A stretch of DNA of 64,000 bases from Hydrogenovibrio sp. JE_KL2 (GCF_009296185.1 NZ_WBJR01000006.1:1-64000); one strand, 5' to 3'. Shown: positions 11,275-22,504, numbered from the stretch's first letter. A program made the numbers and translations. The notes: generated by a model from the letters alone, not told the origin.

Positions 11275-11664
11275 ATGGCAAAAGCAAAAACTCGTGTTAA
11301 AAAGAAGGCCAAACAAGTCGTAACTGATGCAGTTGCGCATGTTCATGCTACTTTTAATAACACCATTGTGACGATTACCGACCGTCAAGGTAATGCTCTT
11401 TGTTGGGCTACTGCTGGGGGTAGTGGTTTCCGTGGTTCGCGTAAAAGCACTCCTTTTGCAGCACAGGTTGCTGCAGAGAAAGCGGGTCAGCTAGCGACAG
11501 AGTATGGTGTTAAAAATATGGACGTTATGGTTAAAGGCCCAGGGCCAGGACGTGATTCTGCCGTTAGAGGATTGAACAGCGTTGGTTTCAAAATTACATC
11601 TATTGCTGATGTAACACCAATCCCTCATAACGGATGTCGTCCACCTAAGAAACGTCGCGTTTAA
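11275..11664 (+). CDS. rpsK: Small ribosomal subunit protein S11
   Basis: S11 lies on the 30S platform near the E site. [18 protein letters not shown] and the C-terminal [13 protein letters not shown] are diagnostic. It has 129 residues. Confidence 0.98.
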   Translation: MAKAKTRVKKKAKQVVTDAVAHVHATFNNTIVTITDRQGNALCWATAGGSGFRGSRKSTPFAAQVAAEKAGQLATEYGVKNMDVMVKGPGPGRDSAVRGLNSVGFKITSIADVTPIPHNGCRPPKKRRV

Positions 11665-11681
11665 TTAGAGGTAGTAGATAG

Positions 11682-12302
11682 ATGGCTAGATATATTGGTC
11701 CAAAGTGTAAACTGTCTCGCCGTGAAGGTACTGATCTATTTTTGAAGAGCGGTGTTCGTAGCATCGAATCAAAATGTAAGATCGATCAGCTTCCTGGTCA
11801 GCATGGTGCTGGTCGTAAGCGTGTTACCGAATATGGTTTACAGTTAAGAGAAAAACAAAAAGTTCGTAGAATCTATGGCGTTCTTGAGAAGAAGTTCCGT
11901 CTTTACTATAAAGAAGCGGATCGTCGTAAAGGTTCAACAGGTGTTAACCTTCTACAAATTCTAGAATCAAGACTTGATAACGTTGTCTACAGAATGGGAT
12001 TCGCTTCTACAAGAGCTGAAGCTCGTCAGTTGGTTTCTCACAAGGCAATCCAAGTAAACGGACAGGCTGTTAACATTCCTTCTTTTGAAGTTTCAGCAGG
12101 AGATGTTGTCAGCGTAAGAGAAAAATCACGCAATCAGTCTCGTATTGCAACTGCATTAGAATTGAGTGCACAAGCAGGTAACGTTAGCTGGGTAGAAGTT
12201 GATACCTCTAAGTTTGAAGGTGTTTTCAAATCTGTACCAGATCGTACTGATTTATCTTCAGATATTTCTGAAAACTTGATTGTAGAGCTTTACTCTAAGT
12301 AA
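11682..12302 (+). CDS. rpsD: Small ribosomal subunit protein S4
   Basis: S4 nucleates 30S assembly and represses the alpha operon in E. coli. [19 protein letters not shown] at the start and the S4 RNA-binding segment ([20 protein letters not shown]) are clear. It has 206 residues. Confidence 0.98.
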   Translation: MARYIGPKCKLSRREGTDLFLKSGVRSIESKCKIDQLPGQHGAGRKRVTEYGLQLREKQKVRRIYGVLEKKFRLYYKEADRRKGSTGVNLLQILESRLDNVVYRMGFASTRAEARQLVSHKAIQVNGQAVNIPSFEVSAGDVVSVREKSRNQSRIATALELSAQAGNVSWVEVDTSKFEGVFKSVPDRTDLSSDISENLIVELYSK

Positions 12303-12327
12303 CCCTTTGAAACGGAGATAACTTCTC

Positions 12328-13308
12328 ATGCAAGAAATGCTAGAGCAGCTACTGACTCCACGTTTAGTAGATATCAAAAAAGTAAATGGTTTTCATAGCC
12401 GTGTCACTTTAGAGCCATTAGAACGTGGTTTTGGACATACGCTTGGAAATGCTCTAAGAAGAATTCTTTTATCATCAATGCCAGGTGCTGCGATTGTAGA
12501 AGCACAAATTGATGGTGTACTTCATGAGTACTCGTCAATTGAAGGCGTACGTGAAGATGTTTTAGAGATTCTTCTTAATTTAAAAGAGGTTTCTATTAAA
12601 TTAAACGAAAGCTCTGAAGCTGAATTAACTCTAAGCAAGAAAGGTCCAGCTGTTGTGACTGCTGGCGATATTCAGCTAAATCATGATACTGAAGTTATGA
12701 ATCCAGACTTGGTTATTGCTCACTTAAGCGAAGGCGCTGAGTTGTCAATGACTTTAAAAGTGGAAAAGGGAATTGGTTATCGTGCATCGGTACAGTCTGA
12801 TGATACCTCTATCGGGTCATTGAAACTGGATGCAAGTTTCAGCCCTGTTCAAACTGTAAGCTATGAAGTGCAAAATGCACGTGTAGAGCAGAGAACAGAC
12901 TTAGACAAATTAATTCTTGATGTTGTAACTGATGGAACTCTTGATCCTGAAGATGCAATCAAACAAGCAGCGACTGTATTACATTATCAGTTGATTGCGT
13001 TTGTTGATCTGAAGCATAAAGAGATCGTTGTACAAGAAGAAGAAGAAAACGAATTTGATCCTATTTATCTACAACCAGTAGATGATTTGGAATTGACTGT
13101 TCGTTCAGCAAACTGCTTGAAAGCTGAGCAGATTTACTATATCGGCGATCTTGTACAAAGAGCAGAATCAAGCTTATTGAAAACACCTAATTTAGGTAAA
13201 AAATCTTTGCAGGAAATCAAAGACGTGCTTGCACAAAGAGGTCTTGGTTTAGGAACAAAACTCGAAAACTGGCCACCTTCAAGCTTGGTCAGCAAAGAGT
13301 CAGCATAA
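12328..13308 (+). CDS. rpoA: RNA polymerase alpha subunit
   Basis: This is the scaffold subunit of RNA polymerase. The N-terminal domain has the dimerisation motif [20 protein letters not shown] near residues 31-50. The C-terminal domain (about 245-326) carries the DNA- and activator-binding helix-hairpin-helix with [17 protein letters not shown]. It has 326 residues and sits between rpsD and rplQ as usual. Confidence 0.98.
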   Translation: MQEMLEQLLTPRLVDIKKVNGFHSRVTLEPLERGFGHTLGNALRRILLSSMPGAAIVEAQIDGVLHEYSSIEGVREDVLEILLNLKEVSIKLNESSEAELTLSKKGPAVVTAGDIQLNHDTEVMNPDLVIAHLSEGAELSMTLKVEKGIGYRASVQSDDTSIGSLKLDASFSPVQTVSYEVQNARVEQRTDLDKLILDVVTDGTLDPEDAIKQAATVLHYQLIAFVDLKHKEIVVQEEEENEFDPIYLQPVDDLELTVRSANCLKAEQIYYIGDLVQRAESSLLKTPNLGKKSLQEIKDVLAQRGLGLGTKLENWPPSSLVSKESA

Positions 13309-13324
13309 TTTAAAGGAAACACTC

Positions 13325-13708
13325 ATGCGTCATCGTAAAAGTGGTCGTAAATTAAATCGCAATAGTTCACATCGCAAGGCAATGTTTAGAAACATGTCGG
13401 CTTCTTTGATTGAGCACGAAGTGATTAAAACAACTGTTGCGAAAGCAAAAGAGTTGCGCACCATTGCTGAGCCATTAATTACTCTGGCTAAGCAGGATAG
13501 TGTGCATAACAGAAGAGTTGCTTTTTCGCGCTTGCGTGATAAAGCTGCGGTAGGAAAATTGTTCACTGATTTGGGGCCTCGTTATGAGTCTCGTCCAGGT
13601 GGATACATTCGCATTTTGAAATGCGGCTACCGTGATGGTGATAATGCACCTATGGCTTATGTAGAATTGGTTGATCGTCCAGTAGTGGAAGCAACTGAAG
13701 AAGCTTAA
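13325..13708 (+). CDS. rplQ: Large ribosomal subunit protein L17
   Basis: L17 is located near the exit tunnel. [20 protein letters not shown] is the family start. It has 127 residues and ends the alpha operon, directly before a strong terminator. Confidence 0.98.
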   Translation: MRHRKSGRKLNRNSSHRKAMFRNMSASLIEHEVIKTTVAKAKELRTIAEPLITLAKQDSVHNRRVAFSRLRDKAAVGKLFTDLGPRYESRPGGYIRILKCGYRDGDNAPMAYVELVDRPVVEATEEA

Positions 13709-13716
13709 GTTTTAAG

Positions 13717-13738
13717 GCCAGCGCAAGCTGGCTTTTTT
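13717..13738 (+). terminator. Alpha operon terminator
   Basis: GCCAGC (13717-13722) and GCTGGC (13727-13732) pair around a GCAA tetraloop and are followed by six T residues. This is a textbook Rho-independent terminator eight bases after the rplQ stop. Confidence 0.93.
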
Positions 13739-13740
13739 AT

Positions 13741-14511
13741 ATGCCAAAGTTATTTGATACACATTGCCACTTCATCGATTTTGACATCGATACCATCACA
13801 AGCCTTACCTCTTTACTTTCCAATATAGAGCTCCTGTCAGTTTCAAAGTCACCGAGTGATTGGTCGCCGAACATTGATCTTTGTTCTCATTATCAAAATA
13901 TTTACCCTGCGCTGGGTGTTCATCCTTGGTATGTTCACGATCTCAATTCATTTGAAAATGATTTGATGAGACTTGATGAACTAGTCAACTCGGAACACAT
14001 AAGGATTCTTGGTGAAATAGGCTTGGATTTTGCAGCGGAATATTTGTTAACGCGATCAATACAGGAGCGCTACTTTGCCGCTCAAGTTGAGCTTTCAGTC
14101 AGGAAAGGATTGTCACTATCTATTCACTGTAGAAAGGCGTTTGATGCTGTTTTATCCGAACTAAAGGGCAATAATATTGAACGTGCGGTCATGCACGGTT
14201 TTTCTGGTTCGCATGAGCAAGCCAAGCCTTTTGTTGATATGGGGTACAAGCTAGGGATTGGTTCTCAGATATTAAATCTTCAGTCGACTAAATATGAAAA
14301 ACTGGTAAAGTATGCGCCACTCGATTCGCTTGTGCTTGAAACGGACGCCCCCTATGTAAAAGTCGGTGCCGATATGAGTTTAGTACAACGCCTGCAAGCT
14401 ATTTCGGAACGCATTGCAGCTATCAAAATGGTTTCATTGGAAGAGGTTGTGAGTACAACTTACAACTCCGCTAGGTTAATTTTGGGATTGAATTATCATG
14501 ATGTTGAATAA
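13741..14511 (+). CDS. TatD-family metal-dependent hydrolase
   Basis: The protein (256 residues) is a TatD/YcfH-type hydrolase, a family of Mg-dependent deoxyribonucleases with a TIM-barrel fold. The expected metal ligands are visible: H8 and H10 in DTHCHF, E92 in GEIGLDF, H129 in SIHCRK, H152 in MHGFSGS and D202 in ETDAPY. The start is fixed by the N-terminal DTHCH motif. It lies two bases after the T-run of the preceding terminator and has no Shine-Dalgarno element. Its stop overlaps tcdA, so the two are probably coexpressed. Confidence 0.9.
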   Translation: MPKLFDTHCHFIDFDIDTITSLTSLLSNIELLSVSKSPSDWSPNIDLCSHYQNIYPALGVHPWYVHDLNSFENDLMRLDELVNSEHIRILGEIGLDFAAEYLLTRSIQERYFAAQVELSVRKGLSLSIHCRKAFDAVLSELKGNNIERAVMHGFSGSHEQAKPFVDMGYKLGIGSQILNLQSTKYEKLVKYAPLDSLVLETDAPYVKVGADMSLVQRLQAISERIAAIKMVSLEEVVSTTYNSARLILGLNYHDVE

Positions 14512-15220
14512 TCCACTATTCGAACGCAGCTTGCTGGTATTTGGTGAAGATGGAATGAATTCACTAATCCATTCGCATGTACTTGTCGCCGGAGTTGGTG
14601 GGGTTGGCGGTTTTGTTATCGAAGCATTGGCACGAGCTGGTGTTGGCAAATTGACTATTGTTGATCATGATAAAGTTTCCCCGTCTAATATAAATCGTCA
14701 GATTATCGCCTTAAACTCTACATTGGGGCAAAACAAAGCCGTTGTGATGAAACAACGTATTTTGGACATTAATCCAGATTGTGATGTTGAGGTTATTCAG
14801 AGCTTTTTGAAACCGGAAGATATGGATGGATTGCTTAGTCACCCCTACGACTACGTGGTGGATGCTATAGATAGCTTGAATTGCAAAGTTAATCTGGTTT
14901 CAATAGCTCTTCAAAAAGGCTATAAAGTTATCGCCAGCATGGGAGCTGGGCGAAGGGTCGACCCAACAAAAATCATAATGACCGATTTAAATAAAACCCA
15001 TACGTGTGGATTGGCACGCCAAGTCAGGCAACGATTGAGAAAGCAAGGGTATCGAAAAGGTTTGACGGTTGTTTTTTCAACGGAGCTTCCCAAAGCCCCT
15101 GGGCCAATGGAGTCGATTGAGGGGGCAAGAGGACGCGTCGTGAATGGTACGGCAAGTTATATGCCGGGTTTATTTGGCTTGATGATTGCGGGTAAGGTCA
15201 TTCAAGACTTGACGGCCTAG
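14498..15220 (+). CDS. tcdA: tRNA threonylcarbamoyladenosine dehydratase (TcdA/YgdL)
   Basis: This E1-like enzyme uses ATP to cyclise t6A37 of ANN-decoding tRNAs to ct6A. GVGGVGG at residues 32-38 is the nucleotide loop, and NINRQIIAL is the conserved arginine region of the ThiF/MoeB fold. The 240-residue length, and a C-terminal part with STELPKAP and GTASYMPGLFGL, fit TcdA better than MoeB or ThiF. It overlaps the TatD-family gene by 14 bases. ATGs at 14498 and 14501 are both possible. Confidence 0.9.
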   Translation: MMLNNPLFERSLLVFGEDGMNSLIHSHVLVAGVGGVGGFVIEALARAGVGKLTIVDHDKVSPSNINRQIIALNSTLGQNKAVVMKQRILDINPDCDVEVIQSFLKPEDMDGLLSHPYDYVVDAIDSLNCKVNLVSIALQKGYKVIASMGAGRRVDPTKIIMTDLNKTHTCGLARQVRQRLRKQGYRKGLTVVFSTELPKAPGPMESIEGARGRVVNGTASYMPGLFGLMIAGKVIQDLTA

Positions 15221-15248
15221 CTTGTCTGCACAAATCAAGTTACTTAAG

Positions 15249-16034
15249 TTAGTATAGAAGCGGGTAGAGGCCTTCTTGTCTGACTTTCATGTTTGCTCTT
15301 TTGATCAGGCCTTGCTGTTGAAACTCTCTGATCAATTTTTTGACGACTTTTTTCGTTTCTATTAGGTTCATTCCTGGTTTTAGCTGCGGGGAGTAGAGCA
15401 TTTTTAGGAATAGATAGTCCAGTCCGGAAAGCAATTCCACTTTACTGACATCATTGGCCACCGATGGGTAAACCCAGTCGGAGTCGTTCGGGAGTCCCAT
15501 GACTTGTGTTAACTCTTCAACAATGCAGGATGGCAACAGTCCTTGTGACATGGCGTAGTCAATGGGGATAACAACCGTTGCGCCAATAATGACATGAGAT
15601 TGGCTCTGCTTGAATGTTCCCATGCAATTACTTTCTCTGGATAGGTCCTGAACCTTGTTACCGGTATATTTTTCGATGACGGTTTTATAGTCACGGTCTT
15701 TTGAGAGGTAAATGATGAGATTTGCCTCTTGCTTGATGTGCGTTTGCGCAATGGAATGATGGGTGATATGGGTTAATTGGCGCATATGAGCGTTAATCAT
15801 GTTTATCGCCAAAGGATAGGGTTTTAAGCCATAGAAATCGATATAGTAACGAATTGGAGAAGTCCACTTTCTCAGATGCATATCCGTTGCTCGATACTCG
15901 TCCTTTAAGGTGATTTCAACAAACGCTTTCTCTATGTAATCTGGCTTTTGCCAGTCGTAGAGATTGGTATTACCCGTATTACCCAAGAGAAATAGAGTAA
16001 GAAAAACAGCTGGAACTCGCCAAAACTTTCTCAT
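15249..16034 (-). CDS. DUF2927-family secreted protein
   Basis: The 261-residue protein has a short hydrophobic N-terminus (about residues 5-22), likely a signal peptide. The middle and C-terminal part matches the DUF2927 pattern: a cysteine before an EELTQ segment, then a Gly-Leu-Pro-Asn-Asp stretch and an ND motif, then a region predicting a short helix (LDYLFLKMLYSPQLKPGM). Members of this family are thought to resemble zinc proteases but have no established role. It lies just downstream of uvrA on the same strand, seven bases away. Confidence 0.75.
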   Translation of the reverse strand: MRKFWRVPAVFLTLFLLGNTGNTNLYDWQKPDYIEKAFVEITLKDEYRATDMHLRKWTSPIRYYIDFYGLKPYPLAINMINAHMRQLTHITHHSIAQTHIKQEANLIIYLSKDRDYKTVIEKYTGNKVQDLSRESNCMGTFKQSQSHVIIGATVVIPIDYAMSQGLLPSCIVEELTQVMGLPNDSDWVYPSVANDVSKVELLSGLDYLFLKMLYSPQLKPGMNLIETKKVVKKLIREFQQQGLIKRANMKVRQEGLYPLLY

Positions 16035-16041
16035 AGTGTCA

Positions 16042-18855
16042 TCATTTTATACTGAGTAGCGGTTTTAAATAACGTCCTGTATGTGAGCGCTCCGTCCCTG
16101 CAATTTCTTCCGGTGTTCCCACTGCGATGATTTCTCCACCGCCTGAGCCACCTTCAGGTCCAAGGTCAACAATCCAGTCTGCTGTTTTGATAACATCCAA
16201 GTTATGTTCGATGATGACGATGGTGTTGCCTTGGTCTCGTAAATTTCTGATGACCTTGAGCAGTAGCTCAATATCATGAAAATGGAGTCCTGTTGTCGGT
16301 TCATCTAGAATATAAAGCGTATTCCCTGTGTCACGCTTGGAAAGCTCTTTGGCGAGCTTGACACGTTGAGCTTCGCCCCCGGAAAGCGTTGTAGCGCTCT
16401 GCCCAAGTTTGATATACCCAAGACCGACTTCCATTAGCATTTGTAGTTTTCGGGCAATGACGGGGATGGCATCGAAAAATGCACGGGCATCCTCAACAGT
16501 CATATCCAAGATTTCATGAATGTTTTTGCCTTTATATTCGATCTGCAGGGTTTCTCTGTTATAGCGAGCGCCATTACAAGTGTCGCAGGCGACATAAACA
16601 TCAGGAAGAAAGTGCATTTCCACTTTGAGTACGCCGTCACCTTGGCATGCCTCACAGCGCCCACCTTTAACGTTGAAGCTGAACCTACCCGGTGTGTAGC
16701 CGCGTGTGCGAGCTTCAGGAGTTGCAGACATCAGTTCTCGAATAGGGGTAAACAGTCCGGTATAGGTTGCAGGGTTTGAACGAGGTGTTCTGCCGATAGG
16801 GCTTTGATCAATATTGACGACTTTATCAAAGTGCTCAAGCCCAGTAACTTTCTTATAGGGAGCAGCTTCCAGCTGCGCATTATTCAGCTTGGTTGCCGTA
16901 ATTTTGTAGAGCGTCTCATTGATGAGTGTCGATTTTCCAGACCCTGATACGCCAGTAATACAAGTGAGCAATCCTGCGGGTATTTCCAGCGTCACGTCCT
17001 GTAAATTGTTACCGGAAGCACCCTCAATAGTTAAGAATTTTTTGGGATAGGGTAGGCGTTCGCTAGGCACTTCTATCCTGCGTGTGCCGCATAGATATTG
17101 TCCTGTTAATGAGGCAGGCGTTGCCATGACTTCTTCCGGTGTTCCTTGAGCCATAATTCGGCCGCCATGAATACCGGCGCCAGGGCCAATGTCCAGCACA
17201 TAGTCCGCTGCACGAATAGCATCTTCATCATGCTCAACAACAATGACCGTGTTTCCTAAATCTCTCAGGTGCGTCAGGGTGTTGAGGAGTCGATCATTGT
17301 CACGCTGATGAAGTCCAATTGAAGGTTCGTCCAACACGTACATGACACCGACTAACCCTGCTCCGATTTGAGATGCTAGTCGGATGCGTTGCGCCTCTCC
17401 ACCAGAAAGCGTGTCCGCACTTCTGCCGAGTGTTAAATAATTCAAACCAACGTTGACAAGAAAAGATAAGCGGTCATGCACTTCTTTAATGATTTTTTGT
17501 GCGATTTGTCCCTTGGTACCTTCCAGAGTAAGGTTCGAGAAGAAGTCGTGTAACTGTCCAACTGGAAGCTCTGTTAAGCTTGGGAGCGAATGATCTTGTA
17601 CAAAGACATTGCGAGCAGCCTCATTTAGTCTTGTGCCGTGGCAGCTGCTACAAGGTTGGGAAATGCGATACTTGTCCAGCTCGTCTCTAACGCTTTTGCT
17701 TTCAGTTTCAGTAAAACGTCGTTCCATGTTGGGAATAACGCCCTCAAAACGACGGGTGTCTGAATAGCGGCCATGCGGTAGTGGAAGCTTTTCCTTACCT
17801 GAGCCAAACAGAATCACTTGCTGGTGTTTTTCGGAAAGCTCATTCCAAGGGGTTTCAATGTCGAATTGGTAATGGTCTGCAACCGCTTTTAGAATGTCAT
17901 AGTAGTATTTGTGTCGTCTGTCCCATCCTCGAATAGCGCCACCCGCCAAACTAAGGTCAGGGTGAATAATCACTTTGCTTGGATCAAAGCTTTCTTTGAT
18001 TCCCAAACCATCACAAGTTGGGCAGGCACCGTGCGGATTGTTAAATGAAAAAATTCTGGGCTCTAATTCTGGAACGGAGTAACCGCAATGGGGGCATGAG
18101 AAACGTTCTGAGAACAACAACTCAAAGTCATCACTTTCATCCATAGGCACTACTTGGGCGATGCCGTCTGCAAGGTGTAAAGCGGTTTCGAAAGACTCTG
18201 CCAGACGTTGCTTAATGTCGTCACGAATCTTGAAGCGGTCAACCACGACTTCAATATTGTGTTTGATGTTTTTGTCCAGTTCAATGGAACCATCCAGTTC
18301 CATTAGCGTGCCATTGATTCGGGCACGAATATATCCCTGTGCTTGCAGCTCATTGAGCAGGTTGATATGCGTGCCTTTTTTGCCTCTTACAACGGGCGCA
18401 ATCAACAAGCATTTGGTACCTTCCGGTAGCTCAAGCGTATGGTCGACCATTTGGCTGACTGTTTGCGCTTCCAGGTCACAACCATGGGTTGGGCAGCGAG
18501 GGGTGCCGGCACGGGCAAATAACAGCCTTAAATAGTCGTAGACTTCCGTTACGGTGCCTACAGTCGAACGAGGATTGTGAGAGGTGGATTTCTGCTCAAT
18601 GGAAATCGCAGGAGAAAGTCCCTCTATGTGATCTATATCAGGTTTATCCATCATGGATAAGAACTGGCGCGCATAGGCTGATAGCGACTCAACATAACGT
18701 CGCTGACCTTCTGCGTAAATAGTATCAAATGCTAGAGAAGACTTACCAGAGCCGGATAATCCTGTGATGACAATCAACTTATCTCTAGGAAGTATGACGT
18801 CAATGTTTTTAAGGTTATGGGTTCTGGCTCCACGGACGATAATTTCTTCTAGCAT
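16042..18855 (-). CDS. uvrA: Excinuclease ABC subunit A
   Basis: UvrA recognises DNA lesions in nucleotide excision repair. It has two ABC ATPase modules: the first Walker A is GLSGSGKS at residues 32-39, and a second, GVSGSGKST, lies near residue 630. Two LSGGEAQR signatures are present. Zinc-finger CxxC pairs appear in CPHCG/CPTCDG and CEACQG/CDTCNG. The frame is open further upstream, but the ATG at 18855 gives [17 protein letters not shown], which aligns with the E. coli start and yields 937 residues. No clear LexA box is seen upstream. Confidence 0.97.
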   Translation of the reverse strand: MLEEIIVRGARTHNLKNIDVILPRDKLIVITGLSGSGKSSLAFDTIYAEGQRRYVESLSAYARQFLSMMDKPDIDHIEGLSPAISIEQKSTSHNPRSTVGTVTEVYDYLRLLFARAGTPRCPTHGCDLEAQTVSQMVDHTLELPEGTKCLLIAPVVRGKKGTHINLLNELQAQGYIRARINGTLMELDGSIELDKNIKHNIEVVVDRFKIRDDIKQRLAESFETALHLADGIAQVVPMDESDDFELLFSERFSCPHCGYSVPELEPRIFSFNNPHGACPTCDGLGIKESFDPSKVIIHPDLSLAGGAIRGWDRRHKYYYDILKAVADHYQFDIETPWNELSEKHQQVILFGSGKEKLPLPHGRYSDTRRFEGVIPNMERRFTETESKSVRDELDKYRISQPCSSCHGTRLNEAARNVFVQDHSLPSLTELPVGQLHDFFSNLTLEGTKGQIAQKIIKEVHDRLSFLVNVGLNYLTLGRSADTLSGGEAQRIRLASQIGAGLVGVMYVLDEPSIGLHQRDNDRLLNTLTHLRDLGNTVIVVEHDEDAIRAADYVLDIGPGAGIHGGRIMAQGTPEEVMATPASLTGQYLCGTRRIEVPSERLPYPKKFLTIEGASGNNLQDVTLEIPAGLLTCITGVSGSGKSTLINETLYKITATKLNNAQLEAAPYKKVTGLEHFDKVVNIDQSPIGRTPRSNPATYTGLFTPIRELMSATPEARTRGYTPGRFSFNVKGGRCEACQGDGVLKVEMHFLPDVYVACDTCNGARYNRETLQIEYKGKNIHEILDMTVEDARAFFDAIPVIARKLQMLMEVGLGYIKLGQSATTLSGGEAQRVKLAKELSKRDTGNTLYILDEPTTGLHFHDIELLLKVIRNLRDQGNTIVIIEHNLDVIKTADWIVDLGPEGGSGGGEIIAVGTPEEIAGTERSHTGRYLKPLLSIK

Positions 18856-19040
18856 AAAAGGGGACTCAAAACGATTAATCAAAACAATCATTATAGCAAA
18901 AAGCAGGGTTCTTCAATCCTTTAAACCTTGGCCTTTGTTATAATTCGACGCGTATTCGTCTTGTGCTGTGGCGGCTGAGAAAGCGATTTCAGTAAACGGA
19001 TTTAACAAACGAATTTCAATGAAACAGATTAGGAAAAGAC

Positions 19041-20429
19041 ATGACCTCAGAGAATCAGACAATGCAACCTATGGAAAAACGCGCAGCCCTTTCAGTGTCC
19101 GGTATTTTTGCGACGCGAATGTTGGGTTTGTTCATGATTTTCCCGGTGTTTGCTATTTTTGCTCAGCAGGAGTTTAAAGATGTTACCGGTACTCAGATCG
19201 GTATTGCGATGGGTATTTATGGTCTAACACAGGCGTTTTTACAAATTCCCTATGGCATGCTGTCTGATCGGTTTGGTCGTAAACCACTGATCATCGCCGG
19301 TATGTTGGTGTTTATGTTCGGTTCTATTATCTGTGCTATGGCGGACTCGATTGAAATGATGATTGTCGGTCGAGCCATCCAGGGAATGGGTGCGGTAGCG
19401 GCTGTTTTGATGGCGACCGTTGCAGACTTGGTGACGGAGCAATTTCGTCTAAGAGCCATGTCTATCGTTGGGATGACCATCGGTTTTTCATTTACCCTCT
19501 CGCTGATTATTGGACCGATTTTAGGTGAGTTGTTCGGTGTTCGCGGCATTTTCTGGGTTATTGCGCTATTGGCTTTGGCAGGTATCTTTTTGGTGATCTT
19601 CGCGGTGCCGAAAATCGAACATCAGACTTTCCAGCGTGAAGCGGAAGTTGATACAAGCCAGTTCAAAGATGTATTGAAAAACACACAGCTACTTCGACTA
19701 GATATGGGCGTGTTTGTTCTTCACTCCATTTTAACGGCGATGTTTGTTGTGGTGCCATTGATGATTCGTGATACCGCGCATTTGGATTCAATGCATGACT
19801 GGGAGTTGTATTTGCCAGTGATGTTGCTGTCTTTTGTGTTGATGGTGCCGTTTATTATCATGGCGGAATCCAAAGACAAGATGAAAGAGATTTTTGTCGG
19901 GTCAATCATTACCATCGGGTTGGTACAGGTTGCACTGTTAAGTTTTTCCGGGGGGTATTGGCCAATTTTCCTAATCTTAATGGTTTTCTTCACAGCGTTT
20001 AACTTGTTGGAAGCCTCTTTGCCATCATTGGTGGTAAAACTGTCTCCGGCCGACAAGAAAGGGACAGCAAGTGGCGTGTTCTCGAGTAGCCAGTTTTTTG
20101 GTGCCGCACTAGGTGGTTTTGTCGGTGGTTGGATGTACCAGCACCATGGTATTGAAGGGGTCTTCCTGTTTACCTCTGTGATTGCTTTGTTATGGGCTGC
20201 AGTTGCTGCAACCATGCAAAAACCATTGCCGTTGAGTATTGCTTCAGTGCCGATCCAAGGTATTGTGACTCAGGATGATGTGCCAGCATTAACACAACAA
20301 CTTTTGTCGTATGACGGTATTCACGAAGTGGTATTTGTTCTGTCCGAAAATCGAGTGTTTTTCAAGATAGACCGCAAGAAAATCGATGAAGTTGGATTGA
20401 TCAATTACCTAGAACAAGGATTGTCTTGA
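19041..20429 (+). CDS. MFS transporter, YajR-like
   Basis: This inner-membrane protein of 462 residues has about 12 hydrophobic helices and the MFS signature GMLSDRFGRKPLI between helices 2 and 3. The soluble C-terminal tail of about 65 residues, following the last helix, contains IHEVVFVLSENRVFFKID and resembles the YAM domain of E. coli YajR, a drug-type exporter of unknown substrate. It is transcribed away from uvrA and lies between uvrA and ssb, which are often adjacent in gammaproteobacteria. Confidence 0.85.
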   Translation: MTSENQTMQPMEKRAALSVSGIFATRMLGLFMIFPVFAIFAQQEFKDVTGTQIGIAMGIYGLTQAFLQIPYGMLSDRFGRKPLIIAGMLVFMFGSIICAMADSIEMMIVGRAIQGMGAVAAVLMATVADLVTEQFRLRAMSIVGMTIGFSFTLSLIIGPILGELFGVRGIFWVIALLALAGIFLVIFAVPKIEHQTFQREAEVDTSQFKDVLKNTQLLRLDMGVFVLHSILTAMFVVVPLMIRDTAHLDSMHDWELYLPVMLLSFVLMVPFIIMAESKDKMKEIFVGSIITIGLVQVALLSFSGGYWPIFLILMVFFTAFNLLEASLPSLVVKLSPADKKGTASGVFSSSQFFGAALGGFVGGWMYQHHGIEGVFLFTSVIALLWAAVAATMQKPLPLSIASVPIQGIVTQDDVPALTQQLLSYDGIHEVVFVLSENRVFFKIDRKKIDEVGLINYLEQGLS

Positions 20430-20566
20430 AAATTCCGAACATGGTGAAACACCCTTCGCTATAATAAATGGCTAAATGATCGAGAAAAGATAATTCGATA
20501 GTGAAAATCTGCCAGGTTGGGGTACATCAATCAAGCTGGGAATGAACATAAGACGGAGTGTAAATC

Positions 20567-21136
20567 GTGAGAGGAGTGAATAAAGTCATTTTGGTTGGAA
20601 CCCTTGGACGGGATCCAGAAATGAAATATGCGGCGAATGGCAACGCGATTGCCAATTTGAGCATTGCGACATCTGAAAACTGGACAGATAAAAACTCCGG
20701 GCAGAAGCAAGAAAAAACCGAATGGCATAGAGTTGTCATTTTTGGAAAACTTGCTGAAATCGCAGGCCAGTATCTCACGAAAGGCTCTCAGGTTTATCTT
20801 GAAGGCAAATTACAAACCCGTAAATGGCAAGATCAAAACACCGGACAAGACCGTTACTCAACGGAAGTTGTGGTTGATTTTAGCGGACAAATGCAAATGC
20901 TTGGCGGCGGCAACCGTCAAGGTGATGCAGCATTTGGACAGGCGCCAGGCGGTATGGCGCCAGGAATGGGCGGACAACCTTCTTCTATGCCACCAGCCGG
21001 ACAAGGGTTTGCGCCACAACAAGCTACGCCTAATTACGGGCAAGCACCGCAGCCAATGCAACATCAAGCACCACCGATGCAGCAAGCACCGGCTTATCCT
21101 GAAAATGACTTTGGTGATGATGACGTTCCGTTCTAG
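20567..21136 (+). CDS. ssb: Single-stranded DNA-binding protein
   Basis: SSB protects single-stranded DNA and recruits repair partners. The OB fold covers about residues 1-108, starting [18 protein letters not shown] Gln/Pro/Gly/Met-rich linker follows, and the acidic tip DFGDDDVPF ends the protein. The GTG at 20567 with GGAG eight bases upstream gives this start. A TATAAT at 20460-20465 may be its -10 box. Confidence 0.97.
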   Translation: MRGVNKVILVGTLGRDPEMKYAANGNAIANLSIATSENWTDKNSGQKQEKTEWHRVVIFGKLAEIAGQYLTKGSQVYLEGKLQTRKWQDQNTGQDRYSTEVVVDFSGQMQMLGGGNRQGDAAFGQAPGGMAPGMGGQPSSMPPAGQGFAPQQATPNYGQAPQPMQHQAPPMQQAPAYPENDFGDDDVPF

Positions 21137-21204
21137 GGTTTACATGCTACTATTTTGTTAGCTTTTTAACTGTAAGTTATTGTTTAATTGGTCTAAAATA
21201 TAAA

Positions 21205-21237
21205 ATACCTAACTTTATTTTGGTTAGGTATTTTTTT
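21205..21237 (+). terminator. ssb terminator
   Basis: ATACCTAAC (21205-21213) pairs with GTTAGGTAT (21223-21231) around a nine-base loop and is followed by a run of T to 21237. It lies between ssb and the first recombinase gene, at the left edge of the island. Confidence 0.85.
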
Positions 21238-21284
21238 AAGTTATTATAGTAAGTATTACGTTAAAAATTGTTAATGGTGATGGT

Positions 21285-22496
21285 GTGGCAGTTTCAATAC
21301 AAAGTTTTGTGATGGAGAGTGGTGAGCGTTATTGCCTTTTGGTTAATGCTGATTCTGGTGTGCCACTGTTTTACCCAAATTTATTCATAACAACCCAAGT
21401 CAGAAACGCTTCATTGTCTTTTGCTTCTATGGAAAGTGCTTTGTCGTCAATATCTGTTTTGTTGAAGTTTTGTGATGAACGTAAGATTGACTTGGTGGAA
21501 AGGTTAAGGTCAGGTTCTTTTTTTGAATTGAATGAAGTTGATGTGTTAGCCGATTATTGTCAGTTCAATCTTTCAAGTAAGGTTGTTGCAAATAAGGTCA
21601 CAAGTTTGGCCAAGGTAAGAAAGCCAAGAGTAGCAAACGAAACGGTTTATAGAAGGCTTTCGGTGATAGCAAAGTACATAGAATGGCTAGGCTCTCTGTT
21701 GGGTGATAGTAGCGTTGAGAATCGCAAGAATCTGGAGGCTTTAGTTAAAAAAATCCGTTCGCGTCGTCCAGTAAAAAAAGGGCGTAACCAATCATTGGTT
21801 GAAAAGGGGTTAACTGATGAGCAAGTAGATTTGTTGTTTGAGGTGTTTCGTCCTGAATCAGATTTGAATCCTTTTGAGGGCAAATCAACGAAGGTGCGGA
21901 ATCGACTAATGTTTTTGATGTTGCATTATCTTGGAATCAGGATGGGAGAGCTGCTTTCAATAAAAGTTAAGGATGTTGATTTCTCTAACAACCAAATAGT
22001 GATTGCAAGACGTGCAGATGAGAAATCAGATCCAAGGGTTGATCAGCCGTTAGTAAAAACCATGGATAGAAGGATTCCGCTTAAAGATAGTCTCGCCGCT
22101 GAGATTCATAACTACGTGATGAATTACCGCAAGAGAGAGTTGTCAGCAAGAAAACATGAATACTTATTTGTTGTACATAAGCCCGGCCCGACATCTGGGC
22201 AGCCTGTTTCCAAAGCGACCTATAACAAGGTGATGACCACTGTTAAGGCTTTGTCGCCTAAACTCATTGATTTCACTGGTCATGCATTGCGCCACAAATG
22301 GAATGAACGCTTTTCACTGTTAATGGATTCAATGGATGAGCCGCCTGATGAAGCTCAGCAAGAGCAGCTTCGCTCATGGTTAATGGGCTGGAAGCAAGGC
22401 TCAGGAACTGCGGCGTATTACAACCAAAGGTATATTCGGAGTAAAGCTGAAAGCGCTGCACTACTTCTTCAAGATGAAATAATGACAAAAGGCTAA
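21285..22496 (+). CDS. Tyrosine recombinase 1 of island integration module
   Basis: This 403-residue tyrosine recombinase has catalytic-domain features in order: the first arginine in LGIRMGELLSIKVKDVD (about residues 217-233), the HALRHKWNERFS box near residue 330, and a YYNQRYIR segment near the C-terminus with the likely nucleophile tyrosine. It starts with GTG and lacks a strong ribosome-binding site. The HALRHKWN form resembles the recombinase of the gamma-mobile-trio family (GmtY). That assignment is from memory and tentative. It is the first of four closely spaced genes. Confidence 0.85.
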   Translation: MAVSIQSFVMESGERYCLLVNADSGVPLFYPNLFITTQVRNASLSFASMESALSSISVLLKFCDERKIDLVERLRSGSFFELNEVDVLADYCQFNLSSKVVANKVTSLAKVRKPRVANETVYRRLSVIAKYIEWLGSLLGDSSVENRKNLEALVKKIRSRRPVKKGRNQSLVEKGLTDEQVDLLFEVFRPESDLNPFEGKSTKVRNRLMFLMLHYLGIRMGELLSIKVKDVDFSNNQIVIARRADEKSDPRVDQPLVKTMDRRIPLKDSLAAEIHNYVMNYRKRELSARKHEYLFVVHKPGPTSGQPVSKATYNKVMTTVKALSPKLIDFTGHALRHKWNERFSLLMDSMDEPPDEAQQEQLRSWLMGWKQGSGTAAYYNQRYIRSKAESAALLLQDEIMTKG

Positions 22497-22504
22497 TTTC
22501 GTAA

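Noticed and set aside
19721-20215. 164-codon minus-strand frame within the MFS gene
   Set aside because: It is the antisense shadow of a clear membrane transporter gene; the composition follows the coding strand.
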